A stretch of 64,000 bases of DNA from Watersipora subatra (lineage: Eukaryota; Bryozoa; Gymnolaemata; Cheilostomatida; Watersiporidae). The position numbers were made by a program, and so were the translations under genes. The stretch spans positions 6,262,001-6,326,000 of the forward strand of contig NC_088711.1 of NCBI RefSeq assembly GCF_963576615.1. The letters are read 5' to 3'. Each line of letters opens with the position of its first letter. Position 1 is the stretch's first letter. Of the stretch, positions 62,580 through 64,000 are shown one piece after another. The notes under the pieces are model-generated. The model made no database searches, had not been told where the DNA came from, and worked only from the letters and a program-made list of their open reading frames with translations.

Positions 62580-64000
62580 TTAATATAGTTGATTAGAAGC
62601 TCTTAACAACTTCAGCTGCTATCTTTTTATATTTTACGGACGATAGAAGTTTAGCAGTTGCAGAATTAACTTCATCAGTAGCAAATTAAGTAACTTTTGA
62701 GTGGCTTTAGGCAATAATTAAAAAAAAAGGTTTTCAAAAATAAAAACTAAAAGCAAAAAAACTGTTTAAACCAAGTGGTCAATTGTAGCTTCGTATTTCT
62801 ATATTTTATATTTTCCCACGCTAGCTGTCAAGGTTCATGCATCCTAGAAAAACATCTTTAGATGGTAAAGAAGCGTTTTGTTTAAAAAAAAAACAAAGTA
62901 CTGACTTGAGTCATTACTAAACTTTACAAGACTCTTCCTCCACACGAAAACTTCCTGAAACACATCAAAAGTTTTAGTTCAAGCCAACTACTTGACATAC
63001 TAAACATTTTAAAATGCAAATGTGTTTGCCTTCTTGAGAAATTTTATGCAGAAAAAACTAGTGAATATATGAAAAGATTAACTAGATGTAAGCGAAGAGG
63101 GCACCTCGCTAAGGCACAGTTTTCACCTGTAGCTCAAGTTAATCCTTATTGGAGATTCTTTAACATTTGCCATCCTGGCCTGGTCTCTGAATAGAGATGT
63201 GAATTTATGGTAGAGGCTGAATGGGCACCCCTATTGTAAAAGGTGAAAGATCAAAGGTTTAAGCTAAGTACATGAGAAGTCAAAGTTGAGTCCAAGGCAA
63301 AACAGTTAAGTTGTGGCTTTGTAAAACACCACCAATTTGTTTCAAGAAGGCAGCTTGACTCATACCATACTACTTTAACCAAAAAACAGTTTCAGGAAAG
63401 CAAACTAAGGATTTTTTTTAAATTAAAAAATAACACGAAAAGTAGCTTGTGTTACACCAAAAAACAGTTTTTTCACCTAATGACTTACATATGTAATAAT
63501 AAATATAAGTTATCGCTGCCAGGAGTGAGCCGTATTACTTGTAAGAGAGGGCTGAAGCATTGTAATGACTGCCCCTGATGTTAAAACAAGCTCAACTATT
63601 AAAACGTATGCTTAGGCTTCAAGCGAACGACAATTGATATGCTGTTATCGTATAACCATAAGAGATGACATGGCAGGTACTGCAGGACATAGAAAATATA
63701 ATGCCTTTTGCAATATTATTTTATATGCAAATTAACTACATGTAAAAATGTTTCGAAATGTTGCTATAAGCATGCATTTTTGTTTGAACTTGTCTAATTT
63801 TCCATTGATCGTTAGGTCTGCAGCAAATGGTTCCCCTAGCCACTGCTTAACCCTTTGGCAAAATTAATTCGCTCATGAATGGAGAAACTAAACATGCATT
63901 TACCCTCAAAGGCATTGAATTTGACAGCTCAGTATTTGGCATCCTTCATGACAAGCACTGCTGTTACGCCTGGTTCAAATTTATCTTGTAATGCAAGGTC
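62580..64000. other. Right-hand end, no recognised gene
   Basis: AT-rich DNA. TTAACCCTTTGGCAAAATTAA at about 63848 resembles a piggyBac-type terminus, but no partner end is inside the window. Confidence 0.35.

Overview
The window is animal nuclear DNA, probably from a marine invertebrate and most likely a lophotrochozoan. That placement is an inference from AT-rich, intron-rich genes with GT..AG introns and the mix of mobile elements; no species can be named. It has no bacterial operons, rRNA, true tRNA gene or CRISPR array. Real genes are split into short exons that raw open reading frames mostly miss. I rebuilt them by joining splice sites in phase and comparing the products with families I know.

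Layout. (1) 1-8.93 kb, minus strand: two tandem paralogous genes for secreted proteins with a signal peptide, a CUB domain, a Thr/Ser/Pro-rich mucin-like region and a Cys-rich tail. The 8.93-3.26 kb copy closes as a 7-exon, 723-residue frame. The 2.85-0.5 kb copy runs off the left edge. (2) 9.9-10.6 kb, minus: a compact UPF0729 (C18orf32-like) gene of 89 residues. (3) 11-20.4 kb: dead retroelements (a CR1/L2-like RT tail, Ty3/gypsy protease and RT pieces, and a longer LINE with endonuclease and RT) plus two copies of a small inverted-repeat element. (4) 23.2-43.08 kb, plus: a complete 12-exon MBOAT1/2-type lysophospholipid acyltransferase gene (450 residues). Its introns carry seven tandem arrays (about 30% of the gene), a tRNA-type SINE, a hAT element sitting in one array, and a mariner remnant. 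(5) 43.27-50.06 kb, minus: ribosomal protein eS12 (RPS12; 133 residues, pyrimidine-rich 5' leader), tail-to-tail with the MBOAT gene. Its large intron carries three DNA-transposon-type elements. (6) 53.5 kb to beyond 58.29 kb, plus: the 5' part of a sodium-coupled monocarboxylate transporter-like gene (SLC5 family). Its intron holds 61 seemingly identical copies of a 24-bp unit. (7) 58.3-64 kb: repeats, with no exon recognised.

The genes do not form a pathway. They are a secreted mucin-like pair next to housekeeping and membrane-lipid or transport genes. The most unusual features are the CUB-mucin tandem pair with a coding minisatellite, the array-filled introns of the MBOAT gene, and the uniform 24-bp array.
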